Shown: positions 12,855 through 21,290 of the stretch, piece after piece
Layout of the letters: each line of letters starts with the position of its first letter
How positions within the stretch are numbered: position 1 is the stretch's first letter
Assembly: GCA_035503515.1 (NCBI GenBank)
Contig: DATJTJ010000016.1
Coordinates: forward strand, 34,057 to 98,056
Reading direction: 5' to 3'
Length of the DNA: 64,000 bases
From: DAIDKA01 sp035503515
Lineage (GTDB): Bacteria > Pseudomonadota > Gammaproteobacteria > Steroidobacterales > Steroidobacteraceae
Program-made: the position numbers and the translations under genes
The notes under the pieces: generated by a model
Told to the model about the DNA's origin: nothing
The model's input: the letters and a program-made list of their open reading frames with translations, nothing else
Databases searched by the model: none

Positions 12855-13492
12855 GCAGCGTGCGACGGATGGCGCCCATCCTGGCCGCGGGAGCCGCGGG
12901 CGCGCTGGCCGTCGTGGCATCCGCCGCCGACCCACCCGACATCGGCGTGCTGCTGCAGCACCTGGCCCGCGCGGCGCCGGCCACCACGCCCTTCGTGGAG
13001 GTCCATTTTTCACCGCTCCTGAGCCGACCGCTGATCGTTTCGGGGGAACTGACGTATTCCGGACCCGATGCCCTGGGCCGCACCGTGGACAAACCCTATT
13101 CGGAACATACCGAGATCAAGGGCGATCAGGTAAGCGTCGTCCGCGGCAACGGCAAGCCGCGCACCTTTTCCCTGCAGCGCGCGCCGGAACTGAAGACGCT
13201 GCTGAGCAGCTTCACGGCGCTGCTGGGCGGCAACCGCGAGCAGCTGGAGCAGGACTTCACCCTCAGCGTCAGCGGCGATGACGCCCACTGGGGCCTGGGA
13301 CTGACGCCGCGCGACAAGCGCATCAGTGAGCGGGTGACCCGGATCACCGTCACCGGCGAGGGCGGCAGTCCCCGCTGCATGACGACCGACGCACCGGACG
13401 GCAGCGTCACGGTAATGCTGATGGAGGCGGCCGCCCAAAGCGACCTGCCGCGCGACATCGATCGCGCCGCACTCGCAAAGGTGTGCCGCTGA
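12851..13492 (+). CDS. LolA-like outer-membrane carrier protein
   Basis: A 213-residue exported protein with a signal peptide (ILAAGAAGALAVVASAAD). The mature part resembles LolA-like lipoprotein-carrier domains found in aryl-polyene clusters: FVEVHFSPLLSRPLIVSGEL at the start, then an antiparallel beta region ending in GGSPRCMTTDAPDGSVTVMLM. It likely escorts the finished polyene lipid across the periplasm from the MMPL exporter next to it; that role is inferred from context. It overlaps both neighbours, so the four genes 12549-16247 form one translationally coupled unit. Confidence 0.75.
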   Translation: MSSVRRMAPILAAGAAGALAVVASAADPPDIGVLLQHLARAAPATTPFVEVHFSPLLSRPLIVSGELTYSGPDALGRTVDKPYSEHTEIKGDQVSVVRGNGKPRTFSLQRAPELKTLLSSFTALLGGNREQLEQDFTLSVSGDDAHWGLGLTPRDKRISERVTRITVTGEGGSPRCMTTDAPDGSVTVMLMEAAAQSDLPRDIDRAALAKVCR

Positions 13493-15816
13493 TCCACTCC
13501 ATGCGCGGATCCGCCCGCCTCACGGCGCTGCTGTGGCTGGCCCTGCTGGCCGGCGCCGGTCTCATCATCCATCACAGCCTGCGCATCAGCGGCGACCTGC
13601 GCCTCTTCATGCCCACGCCGCGCGATGCGGTGGGGCGACTGCTGCTGCAGGAAGTGAGCGAAGGCCCGGCGGCCAAGCTGCTGCTGCTGTCGATCCAGGG
13701 AGCCGCGCCCGAGGCGCTGGCGGCGACCTCGCAGAAGCTTGCCGCCGCGCTGCGCGCCGATCCTGCCTTCGGGTTCGTCAGCAATGGCGAGCAGCGGCTC
13801 GACATGGTGCCCGACGCGCTGCTGCCTTACCGCTACCTGCTCTCGCCCACCCTGGACACGAATCACCTCGATGCGTCCTACCTGCGCGAGCAGCTGCAGG
13901 AGCGCGAACAGGACCTCGCCTCGCCGGCCGGCACGCTGCTGACGCCGCTGCTGCCGCGCGATCCGACACTGGAACTGCTGAAGGTGCTGGAATCCTGGGA
14001 GCCCGCGCACCAGGCACAGCAGCTGTTCGATGTCTGGTTCAACCCGGCGGGGAACGCGGCACTGCTGATCGTGCAGACCCGGGGCGCGGGCTTCGATCCG
14101 GCGGGCCAGCAGCTGGCCATTGCGACACTGCGCCGGCACTTCGACGCGGTCCGCGGCACGTCCGCCATGCAGCTGACCGTGACCGGCCCGGGTGCCTTCG
14201 CCGTCATCATGCAGGGCCGCAGCGAAGCGGACGCCCGGGTGGCGGCGGTCTGCGATTCCGTGGGCATGGTGCTGCTGATGCTGCTGGCCTACCGCAGCCC
14301 GCGGCGGGTGTTCCTCGGGGCCCTGCCGCTCGCCACCGCGGGCGTGTGCGGCCTGGGCGCCGTGGCCGCGCTGTTCAGCACTGTCCACGGCATCACCATC
14401 GCCTTCGGCTTCACGCTCACCGGCGTCGCGCTCGACTACCCGATCTATCTCTTCAGCAACGAACAGCCGGGGGTCAGGCCCCTGGTGGTGGCGCGGACGG
14501 TGTGGCCCACCCTGGCGACCGCGGTGGCCGCGGTGTGCATCGCCTACCTCGCATTCCTGTTCTCCGGCGTCCTGGGCCTGGCGCAGCTGGCCACCTTCAA
14601 CATCGCGGGCCTGGCGGCGGCGGGACTGTGCGCCCGCTACCTGCTGCCGCGGCTGCTGCCCGTCGGGACCCGCGATCACGGCACGGGCCTGCTGCCGAGC
14701 GCGCTGGTGAATGTCGTGGGCCGGTTGCCGCCGATGCCATGGCTCGCGCCGGCGATAGCCGTGATCGGCCTCGGAGTCGTCATCGGCCTGCGCACCCCCT
14801 GGTGGGACAACGACCTCGGACACCTGACGCCGGTGCCCGAACCGCTGCTGCGCCAGTACGAGACCCTGCAGCAGGACCTGGGCTCGCCGGACGTGCGCTA
14901 CCTGCTGGCGCTGCGGGCGCCGACGCCCGATGCGCTGCTGACCCGGGAGGAGGCGCTGTCGAAACAACTGGACGGTCTCATCGGCCGGCATGTGATCGGT
15001 GGCTACGACCTCGCCTCGCGCTACCTGCCGAGCGCCGCGGTGCAGCGGCGCCGCCAGGCCGCGCTGCCGGATGCGGCGACACTCAAGGCGGACCTGGCGA
15101 AGGCCGCCTCCGGCATGGCCTTCCGGGCGGACCTGTTCGGGCCCTTCCTGGCCGATGTCGCACGGGCCCGGACCCTGCCGCCGCTGACGGTGCAGACCGT
15201 GGCGGGCACACCGCTGGCCCTCACGGTGGGAGCGCTGCTGCAGGAACGTGACGGCGGCTGGACGGGCCTGGTGACCTTCACCGATGTCCGGCAGCCACGG
15301 GCGCTCGCGGCGCTGGCCACCGGCTCCGCCGGCGCGATCGAGCTGCTGGATCTCAAGCAGGCCGCCGAGGATCTGGTCGCCAACCAGCGCCAGCGCATCC
15401 TCGGGAGCATGGCCGTCGCGTTCGTGCTGCTGGTGGTCGTGGTCGCGGTGACCTGCCGGTCGCTGCGGCGCATGGTGCGGGTGGTCACGCCCATGGCGCT
15501 GTCGGCGCTGACGACGCTGGCCATCCTGCACGCGGCGGGCGTGGCACTGAACCTGTTCCATCTCATCGCCCTGGTGCTCGCGGCGGGCCTGGGGCTCGAC
15601 TACGGCCTGTTCCTCGAGCGCGCCGGGCGCGAACCCGCGGCGCACCGGCGGGCCGTGCACGCCGTCACCATCTGCGCCACCGCCGCCTGCGTGGTATTCG
15701 CGGTGCTCGGCAGCTCCACCCTGCCGGTCCTGCGCTCGATCGGCATCACCGTGGTGCTCGGGGTCGCGAGCAACTTCGTGCTCGCGCAGCTGCTGATCCG
15801 CAGGCAGTCGCCGTGA
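13483..15816 (+). CDS. MMPL/RND-family exporter of the aryl-polyene cluster
   Basis: A 777-residue inner-membrane transporter of the MMPL/RND type. The layout is classic: one N-terminal membrane helix, a large periplasmic loop (about residues 35-240), five helices, a second loop (about 440-640), then five more helices. The motif GVALDYPIYLFSNE in the first half and GLGLDYGLFLERAG in the second are the duplicated charged transmembrane motifs used for proton coupling. It probably flips or exports the lipid-linked pigment. The start may be the GTG at 13483 (overlapping the LolA gene) or the ATG at 13501; neither has a clear ribosome-binding site. Confidence 0.85.
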   Translation: MPLIHSMRGSARLTALLWLALLAGAGLIIHHSLRISGDLRLFMPTPRDAVGRLLLQEVSEGPAAKLLLLSIQGAAPEALAATSQKLAAALRADPAFGFVSNGEQRLDMVPDALLPYRYLLSPTLDTNHLDASYLREQLQEREQDLASPAGTLLTPLLPRDPTLELLKVLESWEPAHQAQQLFDVWFNPAGNAALLIVQTRGAGFDPAGQQLAIATLRRHFDAVRGTSAMQLTVTGPGAFAVIMQGRSEADARVAAVCDSVGMVLLMLLAYRSPRRVFLGALPLATAGVCGLGAVAALFSTVHGITIAFGFTLTGVALDYPIYLFSNEQPGVRPLVVARTVWPTLATAVAAVCIAYLAFLFSGVLGLAQLATFNIAGLAAAGLCARYLLPRLLPVGTRDHGTGLLPSALVNVVGRLPPMPWLAPAIAVIGLGVVIGLRTPWWDNDLGHLTPVPEPLLRQYETLQQDLGSPDVRYLLALRAPTPDALLTREEALSKQLDGLIGRHVIGGYDLASRYLPSAAVQRRRQAALPDAATLKADLAKAASGMAFRADLFGPFLADVARARTLPPLTVQTVAGTPLALTVGALLQERDGGWTGLVTFTDVRQPRALAALATGSAGAIELLDLKQAAEDLVANQRQRILGSMAVAFVLLVVVVAVTCRSLRRMVRVVTPMALSALTTLAILHAAGVALNLFHLIALVLAAGLGLDYGLFLERAGREPAAHRRAVHAVTICATAACVVFAVLGSSTLPVLRSIGITVVLGVASNFVLAQLLIRRQSP

Positions 15817-16247
15817 GCGTCATCGACCGTGAGGTGATTTGCGGGCTGATTCCCCACCAAGGCGCGATGTCGCTCCTGGACCGGGTGCTGCGCTGGGACG
15901 GCACCAGCATCGAGGCCCTGGCGACCTCGCACCGCAGTGCGACCAACCCGTTGCGGGCGCACGGGGAGCTGCGTGCCGTGCATCTGTGCGAGTACGGCGC
16001 CCAGGCGGCTGCCGTGCATGGCGGCCTGCTCGCGCGCGCCGCCGGCGCCACGGCGGCACCGGGATACCTCGTGTCGCTGCGCGACGTGACCTTCGCCCGC
16101 CGCCGCATCGATGACCTGGCCGGCGAGCTTGCGATCCGCGCCGAGCTGCTGCTGCAGGACAGCGACAGCTGGCAATACCGGTTTGCGGTGGGCCACGAGG
16201 ATGCGACACTGGCCAGCGGACGCCTGGCCATCATCCGCCGCAGGTGA
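15813..16247 (+). CDS. Hotdog-fold 3-hydroxyacyl-ACP dehydratase (ApeP type)
   Basis: A 144-residue hotdog-fold protein of the aryl-polyene dehydratase class. IPHQGAMSLLDRV is the family opening and CEYGAQAAAVHGGLLA carries a glutamate and a histidine in the positions expected for catalysis. It would dehydrate 3-hydroxyacyl-ACP in each polyene elongation cycle, probably paired with the glutamate-less hotdog protein at 12549. The GTG start overlaps the stop of the MMPL gene (GTGA). Last gene of this plus-strand unit that clearly belongs to pigment synthesis. Confidence 0.82.
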   Translation: MSVIDREVICGLIPHQGAMSLLDRVLRWDGTSIEALATSHRSATNPLRAHGELRAVHLCEYGAQAAAVHGGLLARAAGATAAPGYLVSLRDVTFARRRIDDLAGELAIRAELLLQDSDSWQYRFAVGHEDATLASGRLAIIRRR

Positions 16248-16255
16248 CCTGACCG

Positions 16256-16717
16256 ATGCCGCTGCGAATCGAAGTCGACGACCTCACCCGCCCGCAGATC
16301 CATGCGCTGCTGAACGAGCACCTGCAGAACATGTACGCCATCACGCCGCGCGAAAGCGTGCATGCCCTGGATCTCGCGCGGCTGCGCGCACCGGAGATCA
16401 CCTTCTGGTCGGTCTGGGACGGACCCGAGCTCGCCGGCTGCGGCGCCCTCAAGGAACTGGATGCGCGGCATGGCGAAGTGAAGTCCATGCGCACACCCGA
16501 GACCCGGCGCCGGCGCGGCGCGGGCCGCGCCGTGCTCGGCCATATCATCGCGGTCGCCCGCGACCGGGGCTACCGGCGCCTGAGCCTCGAGACCGGGGCC
16601 ACGGCAGCATTCGCGCCGGCGCTGGCGCTGTATGCGAGCGCCGGCTTCACGCGCTGCGGGCCCTTCGGCGACTACCGCCCGGATCCGCACAGCGCTTTCA
16701 TGACGCTGGTCCTCTGA
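16256..16717 (+). CDS. GNAT family N-acetyltransferase
   Basis: A 153-residue acetyltransferase. Motif A is present as VKSMRTPETRRRRGAGRAVL, with the RxxGxG/A-type acetyl-CoA loop, and the end has ALYASAGFTRCGPFGDY, which resembles the YsnE-like GNAT group. The substrate is unknown. It starts 8 bases after the dehydratase gene in the same direction, so it is transcribed with the pigment genes, though no aryl-polyene step is known to need it. It may be a passenger. Confidence 0.82.
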   Translation: MPLRIEVDDLTRPQIHALLNEHLQNMYAITPRESVHALDLARLRAPEITFWSVWDGPELAGCGALKELDARHGEVKSMRTPETRRRRGAGRAVLGHIIAVARDRGYRRLSLETGATAAFAPALALYASAGFTRCGPFGDYRPDPHSAFMTLVL

Positions 16718-16830
16718 GCGACACTGACGGCACGTCGCCGCGGCTTCGAACCGGTGCGGTCGATGACGCGCACTGCGGCCCGCGCGATTTCCAGGGCCGG
16801 CAGGCGCAAGAGCAGCAACGGGAGAAAGCC

Positions 16831-17655
16831 GTGAGCAATTCGAAGGAAAAGGCCGAAGCCTTCCGGCAGCTGCACGCCGCAGGCTGCTGTTTCGTGATCC
16901 CCAATCCCTGGGATCTCGGCTCGGCGCGCCTGCTCGAGCACCTGGGCTTCAGGGCCCTGGCGACCACCAGCGCCGGCTTCGCCTTCTCGCAGGGCCGAAG
17001 TGACCTCGCCATCACCAAGGCGAGCCTGATGAGCCATCTCGCGGCGCTGAGCCAGGCCACCCCGTTGCCGATCAGCGCCGACCTGCAGAACGGCTTCGGC
17101 AACGATCCCGAGGATGTCGTGGTCACGGTGCTGCAGGCGGCCCGCAGCGGTGTCGTGGGCGCCTCGATCGAGGATGCCACGGCCGATGGCTCCGTGTACC
17201 CGCTGGAACTGGCCGCGGAACGCATCCGCCATGCGGCCCAGGGACTCAAGTCCCTCGATTTCAAGTTCACGCTGACCGCGCGGGCGGAGAATTATCTCCA
17301 TGGGCACACGGACCTGGCGCAGACCATCCGGCGGCTGCAGGCCTACCAGGACGCGGGCGCCGATGTGCTGTTCGCGCCCGGCCTCAAGACCCGCGAGGAC
17401 ATCCGCGCGGTGGTGAAATCGATCGACCGGCCGCTGAACGTGCTGGCCGGCATGCCGGGCATGGAGCTCACGGTCGCCGAGCTGCAGGACCTGGGTGTGA
17501 CCCGGATCAGCGTCGGGGGCACCCTGGCGCGCGCGGCCTACGGCGCGATGCTCGAGGCGGCCCGGGAGATCATCGCCGCGGGCACTTTCGGCTATACGGG
17601 CAGGGCCGCCTCCGGCAAGGAACTGCACTCAATCTTTGCGCAGCCCGCGCCCTGA
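16831..17655 (+). CDS. Isocitrate lyase / PEP mutase family enzyme
   Basis: A 274-residue TIM-barrel protein of the ICL/PEPM superfamily. Visible family features are FVIPNPWDLGSARLLEHLGF, the metal-binding DLQNGFGNDPEDV, GASIEDATADG, and LTARAENYL. The catalytic KKCGH-type cysteine loop of true isocitrate lyases is absent, so it is more like the oxaloacetate decarboxylase, 2-methylisocitrate lyase-like or carboxyphosphonoenolpyruvate-type members. The reaction cannot be fixed from sequence. The GTG start is set by GGGAG 8 bases upstream. Its 3' end overlaps the convergent chain-length-factor gene by 27 bases. Confidence 0.85.
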   Translation: MSNSKEKAEAFRQLHAAGCCFVIPNPWDLGSARLLEHLGFRALATTSAGFAFSQGRSDLAITKASLMSHLAALSQATPLPISADLQNGFGNDPEDVVVTVLQAARSGVVGASIEDATADGSVYPLELAAERIRHAAQGLKSLDFKFTLTARAENYLHGHTDLAQTIRRLQAYQDAGADVLFAPGLKTREDIRAVVKSIDRPLNVLAGMPGMELTVAELQDLGVTRISVGGTLARAAYGAMLEAAREIIAAGTFGYTGRAASGKELHSIFAQPAP

Positions 17656-18369
17656 GTCCGGCCGCACCTGCACCTGCAGCACCGAGTCGGGTCCGAGCGG
17701 CAGCCGCAGGCGATCGTCGGCGCGCCGCTCGAGCGCGACGAGGAGCGGCAGGCAGTCGGCCATGGCGTTGGCGTCGTCGCCCGCGGTCTGCGGCGTCGCC
17801 TGCTGCTCGAGAATGCCCAGCCTGAGGGTGCAGGGGCCGCCGGCACGGGTGAGCACCAGCGCCAGTCCCAGCATGCCGTGGCTGTGCGCGATGCGCGTCT
17901 GCACCCCTCGGGCCTCACTGTCGTAGGCCACGTACAGCACGTCCGTGCCGTCGGCGCAGGCCTGAAGCGCCGCCGTGAACAGCCCGTTGGCGAAGGTATA
18001 GGCACCCGCGCCGAGAGCGCAGTAGGGCTGGCGGCACCCCGTCGCGATGCTCCAGTAGCCGGCGGCCGCGTTGTGCACCGAGTTGTGGAAGCGCGTCGGG
18101 GAGAGCGTCGTCGGAGCGCTCGCCAGCGTGCTGCACATGTAGTCGGTGATGGCCAGATCGCCGTACGTGCTGGCGAACACCATCGGCAGCTGCGCAGGCT
18201 CGCGGTTCGCGTTCGCGCAGGCCGCCTGGGCGACCTGCAGCGCGATGGCTACGGTGTCCGGGGCCCGGCGCCGCTCGTTGGGCGGCAGGATCGTCGGTTG
18301 CGGGCGCTCCGCGGCGCGCGGATTCCAGGCGGCGAAGCCGGCCACGGCCACTTCCAGCTCCGCGCTCAC
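17629..18369 (-). CDS. Beta-ketoacyl synthase chain-length factor
   Basis: About 246 residues, matching the aryl-polyene chain-length-factor family (ApeC-like). It is a shortened thiolase-fold protein: VFASTYGDLAITDYMCSTLA and PTRFHNSVHNAAAGYWSIAT are typical. The ketosynthase active-site cysteine context is not conserved, as expected for a partner subunit that helps set product length rather than catalyse. It would dimerise with the ketosynthase encoded just upstream. The GTG start at 18369 overlaps that gene's stop (GTGA), while homology begins at AELEVAVAGFAAW. Confidence 0.85.
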   Translation of the reverse strand: MSAELEVAVAGFAAWNPRAAERPQPTILPPNERRRAPDTVAIALQVAQAACANANREPAQLPMVFASTYGDLAITDYMCSTLASAPTTLSPTRFHNSVHNAAAGYWSIATGCRQPYCALGAGAYTFANGLFTAALQACADGTDVLYVAYDSEARGVQTRIAHSHGMLGLALVLTRAGGPCTLRLGILEQQATPQTAGDDANAMADCLPLLVALERRADDRLRLPLGPDSVLQVQVRPDSGRGLRKD

Positions 18370-19580
18370 GCCGCCTCCCTGCCGAACAGCAGCACGCAGT
18401 TGCTGCCGCCGAAGCCGAAGGAATTGCTCAGTGCGCAGCGGATCCGCGCGGTGACGTTCTCGAGCCGCACCTGAGGACCACACTCGGCGGCGAGCTGCGT
18501 GGTGTTGAGCGTGCCGGGCACCAGGTCGGAACGCAGCGCCAGGAAGGTGATGATCGCCTCGAGGCTCCCCGCCGCGCCCAGCGTGTGGCCGGTCCAGCCC
18601 TTGGTGGAACTGGCGCGCGTGCTGGCCGGGAACAGGCTGGCCACGACCTGCGCTTCGACCGCATCGTTCTTCGGGGTGGCCGTACCGTGCAGGTTGATGT
18701 ACTGGATGTCCTGCGCTGCGCGCCCCGCCCGCAGCAGCGCCTGTTCGATGGCGAGCCGGGCACCGAGCCCTTCGGGATGCGGCGCCGACATGTGATGGGC
18801 GTCGCTGCTCTCCCCGTACCCCAGCAGGGCCAGGTCCGAGCGGCCGCCGCGCTCCAGCAGCACGAAGGCCGCGGCCTCGCCGATGTTCAGCCCCCGCCGG
18901 TCCACGGCGAAGGGCCGGCAGGGATCCGGCGACAGCAGTTCAAGGGACCCGAACCCGTAGAGCACGCTGTTGCAGAGCGAATCGACGCCGCCGACCACGA
19001 CGGCGTCGCACAGTCCCATCCGCAGCAGCCGCTCGGCCTGGCAGAACACCTTCGCGCTCGAGGAGCAGGCGGTGGCGATGGTGAAGCACGGTCCGCCCAG
19101 GCCGAGGGCCCGCTGCACGAAATCGCCGATCGAGTGCGGCGTATGCAGCTGCGGCTGTCGCAGATGCGGCGGCCCGCCCTGCGGGTCACCGAGGTGACGG
19201 TAGAACGCCTCGGTCGCATCGATCGCGGCGGTGGAGGTGCCCATCACCAGCGCGACGCGACGGGCCCCGTAGCGCTGCACTGCAGCCGCCACGGCATCCG
19301 TGAAGCCATCCGTGTTCAGTCCCGCCCAGGCCAGCCGGTTGTTGCGGCAGCGGAAGGCCGTCAGCGGCGCCGGCAGATCCCAGTCGGCGCACTCCAGGTC
19401 CGGAACCCGCCCGATCCAGGTCGGCAGCGCCTGCGCGGTGAAATCATTGGGCCGCAGCGGACCGCGCCGGTCCCGCAGCGCGGCAAGCAGCGCCGCGTGG
19501 CCATAGCCCGTGGCGCACACCACGGAGTAGGCGGTGATGGCCAGTGGCAGCATCGGCCGGTCGCCGGGCGGCGGGGTCAC
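18366..19580 (-). CDS. Beta-ketoacyl-ACP synthase (ApeO type)
   Basis: A 404-residue FabF-like condensing enzyme that extends the polyene chain with malonyl-ACP. The catalytic triad is intact: Cys172 in TACSSSA, His in NLHGTATPKND and His in KGWTGHTLGAAGS. The glycine-rich end FGFGGSNCVLLF is also normal. It works with the chain-length factor downstream and the ACP upstream, both overlapping by four bases. The start is the GTG overlapping the ACP stop, or the ATG 9 codons in (MLPLAITAYS), where homology begins. Confidence 0.92.
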   Translation of the reverse strand: MTPPPGDRPMLPLAITAYSVVCATGYGHAALLAALRDRRGPLRPNDFTAQALPTWIGRVPDLECADWDLPAPLTAFRCRNNRLAWAGLNTDGFTDAVAAAVQRYGARRVALVMGTSTAAIDATEAFYRHLGDPQGGPPHLRQPQLHTPHSIGDFVQRALGLGGPCFTIATACSSSAKVFCQAERLLRMGLCDAVVVGGVDSLCNSVLYGFGSLELLSPDPCRPFAVDRRGLNIGEAAAFVLLERGGRSDLALLGYGESSDAHHMSAPHPEGLGARLAIEQALLRAGRAAQDIQYINLHGTATPKNDAVEAQVVASLFPASTRASSTKGWTGHTLGAAGSLEAIITFLALRSDLVPGTLNTTQLAAECGPQVRLENVTARIRCALSNSFGFGGSNCVLLFGREAA

Positions 19581-19888
19581 TGGGGAGGCGACAGGGCCTG
19601 GCCGGCCTGGGCACCCGGCTGCTTGCTATGCTGCTGGATGTAGCCGGCGAGGGAGCGCAGCGAGGCAAAAATGCGGCGATTGTCCGCATCGTCCGAGCGC
19701 AGCTGCAATCCGTACCGCCGCGAGACCTCCAGGGCGATCTCCAGTGCATCGATGGAATCCAGTCCCAGGCCGGCACCGAACAGGGGCGCCTCCGGATCGA
19801 TATCCGCCGGCCTCACGCCCTCGAGGTTCACGGCAGCGATGATGAGTTCGGCAAGTTCGGTTTCGGCTGTGGTCTGTGTGGCAGGCAT
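19577..19888 (-). CDS. Acyl carrier protein
   Basis: A 103-residue acyl carrier protein with the phosphopantetheine site Ser45 in GLGLDSIDALE. The tail is long and rich in Q, A and P after the helical core. It carries the growing aryl-polyene chain. It is the only ACP found in this cluster, whereas the E. coli type has two (ApeE, ApeF). It leads a three-gene minus-strand unit (ACP, ketosynthase, chain-length factor) divergent from the halogenase across a 73-base promoter region. Confidence 0.9.
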   Translation of the reverse strand: MPATQTTAETELAELIIAAVNLEGVRPADIDPEAPLFGAGLGLDSIDALEIALEVSRRYGLQLRSDDADNRRIFASLRSLAGYIQQHSKQPGAQAGQALSPPQ

Positions 19889-19961
19889 GGCAGATCGCAA
19901 GATAAAATATGTCGGCTCGGTCGGCCCGCTTCGCCGGCGGGCAATTGCTGCAAATCCTAAC

Positions 19962-21290
19962 ATGGAGCCCGACCTTTACTTGGCACAAGACGCTGACCGT
20001 GCACATGTCCTGGTGATGGGCGGGGGACCCGGGGGCTCGACGACGGCAGCGTTGCTGGCGCGCAAGGGGCTGCGCGTGACCCTCGTCGAGAAGGACCGTC
20101 ACCCCCGGTTCCACATCGGCGAATCCCTGCTGCCGATGAACATGCCGATTTTCGAGCGCCTGGGCCTGCTGGACCAGGTGCTGGAAATGGGCACCCGGAA
20201 GCTGGGGGCCGACTTTCCGGCGGCCAATGACTGCGGCTACAGCGTGTTCCGGTTCGACCGCACCCTGAACCCCGGCACCGGTTACGCCGTCCAGCTGCAG
20301 CGGGCCGAGCTGGATCTGCTGCTGTTCAACCACGCCGCGGCCTGCGGCGCCGAGACGCTGCAGCAGACCGAGGTCCTCGCGGTGCAGCTCGCCGGCAATA
20401 CCGCCAAGGCCCGGCTGCGCGGCCCCGACGGCGTCGAGTCCGATCTCGTGGCCGACTATGTGGTCGATGCCACCGGCCGCAGCACCCTGCTGGGCTCCGC
20501 GCTGCGCCTGAAGCGCAAGTACGCGCAGCACCAGAGCGCGGCGCTGTTCGCCCATTTCGCGGGCGTCGAGCGCCGGCCCGGAGAGGATGCCGGCAACATC
20601 AGCATCTACCGCTTCCCCTCGGGCTGGGTCTGGGTGATTCCGCTGCCCGGTGACTGCACCAGCGTCGGTGTCGTGTGCTATCCGGAGTACCTCAAGGAGC
20701 GCCGCGGCAACAACGCGGAGTTCCTGTGGGCGACCCTGCAGCGCATTCCCGGCGCCCGCGAGCGCATGCGTGGCGCGCGCATGATCGGGCACCTGCATGC
20801 CACCGGTAACTACTCCTACCAGTGCACCCGCATGGCCGGCCCGCGCTGGATCATGGTGGGCGATGCCTTCGCCTTCCTCGACCCGATCTTCTCCAGCGGT
20901 GTCTACCTCGCCATGAACAGCGCCGAGCGCGCCGCCGAGATGGTGGCCGGCGCGCTGCGCGAGCCGCGCCGCGAGGCGGCCCTGCAGCGCCGCTATGCGC
21001 GCTTCGTGCGCCGCGGTCTCGACCGCATGTCCTGGTTCGTATTCCGGTTCACCTCCCCGGCGATGGCGCGGCTGTTCTCGCACCCGCGCGATACGCTGCA
21101 GGTCGAGCAGGCCATGATCTCGATGCTCGCCGGGGATGTCTTCGACAGCCCGCGGGTGTGGTGGCGGCTGCAGCTGTTCAAGCTCATCTACCTGGGGACC
21201 TGGCTGAGCCTGTGGCGGCGCTCGTGGCGCAACCTGCGCAACCGCCGGCGCCAGAGCGGCATGACGTTCGAAGGCGAGGATCTCGTTTGA
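19962..21290 (+). CDS. Flavin-dependent halogenase-like monooxygenase
   Basis: A 442-residue FAD-dependent enzyme of the tryptophan-halogenase/CndH class. The FAD motif is GGGPGGST at residues 20-27. FHIGESLLP follows, as in this class. The halogenase lysine appears at Lys80 in TRKLGADF, and the W-x-W-x-I-P signature is present as GWVWVIPLPG near residue 223. Both hallmarks argue for genuine halogenation. Xanthomonadins are brominated aryl polyenes and their cluster contains such an enzyme, so bromination or chlorination of the pigment head group or chain is likely. The stop overlaps the chorismatase start (TTGA). Confidence 0.85.
   Translation: MEPDLYLAQDADRAHVLVMGGGPGGSTTAALLARKGLRVTLVEKDRHPRFHIGESLLPMNMPIFERLGLLDQVLEMGTRKLGADFPAANDCGYSVFRFDRTLNPGTGYAVQLQRAELDLLLFNHAAACGAETLQQTEVLAVQLAGNTAKARLRGPDGVESDLVADYVVDATGRSTLLGSALRLKRKYAQHQSAALFAHFAGVERRPGEDAGNISIYRFPSGWVWVIPLPGDCTSVGVVCYPEYLKERRGNNAEFLWATLQRIPGARERMRGARMIGHLHATGNYSYQCTRMAGPRWIMVGDAFAFLDPIFSSGVYLAMNSAERAAEMVAGALREPRREAALQRRYARFVRRGLDRMSWFVFRFTSPAMARLFSHPRDTLQVEQAMISMLAGDVFDSPRVWWRLQLFKLIYLGTWLSLWRRSWRNLRNRRRQSGMTFEGEDLV

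Noticed and set aside
13126..15660. Minus-strand open frame of about 840 codons
   Set aside because: Antisense to the MMPL exporter; Arg/Gln/His-rich composition typical of shadow frames.
16831..17655. True isocitrate lyase
   Set aside because: It is shorter and lacks the KKCGH-type catalytic loop; it also lies far from glyoxylate-shunt genes.
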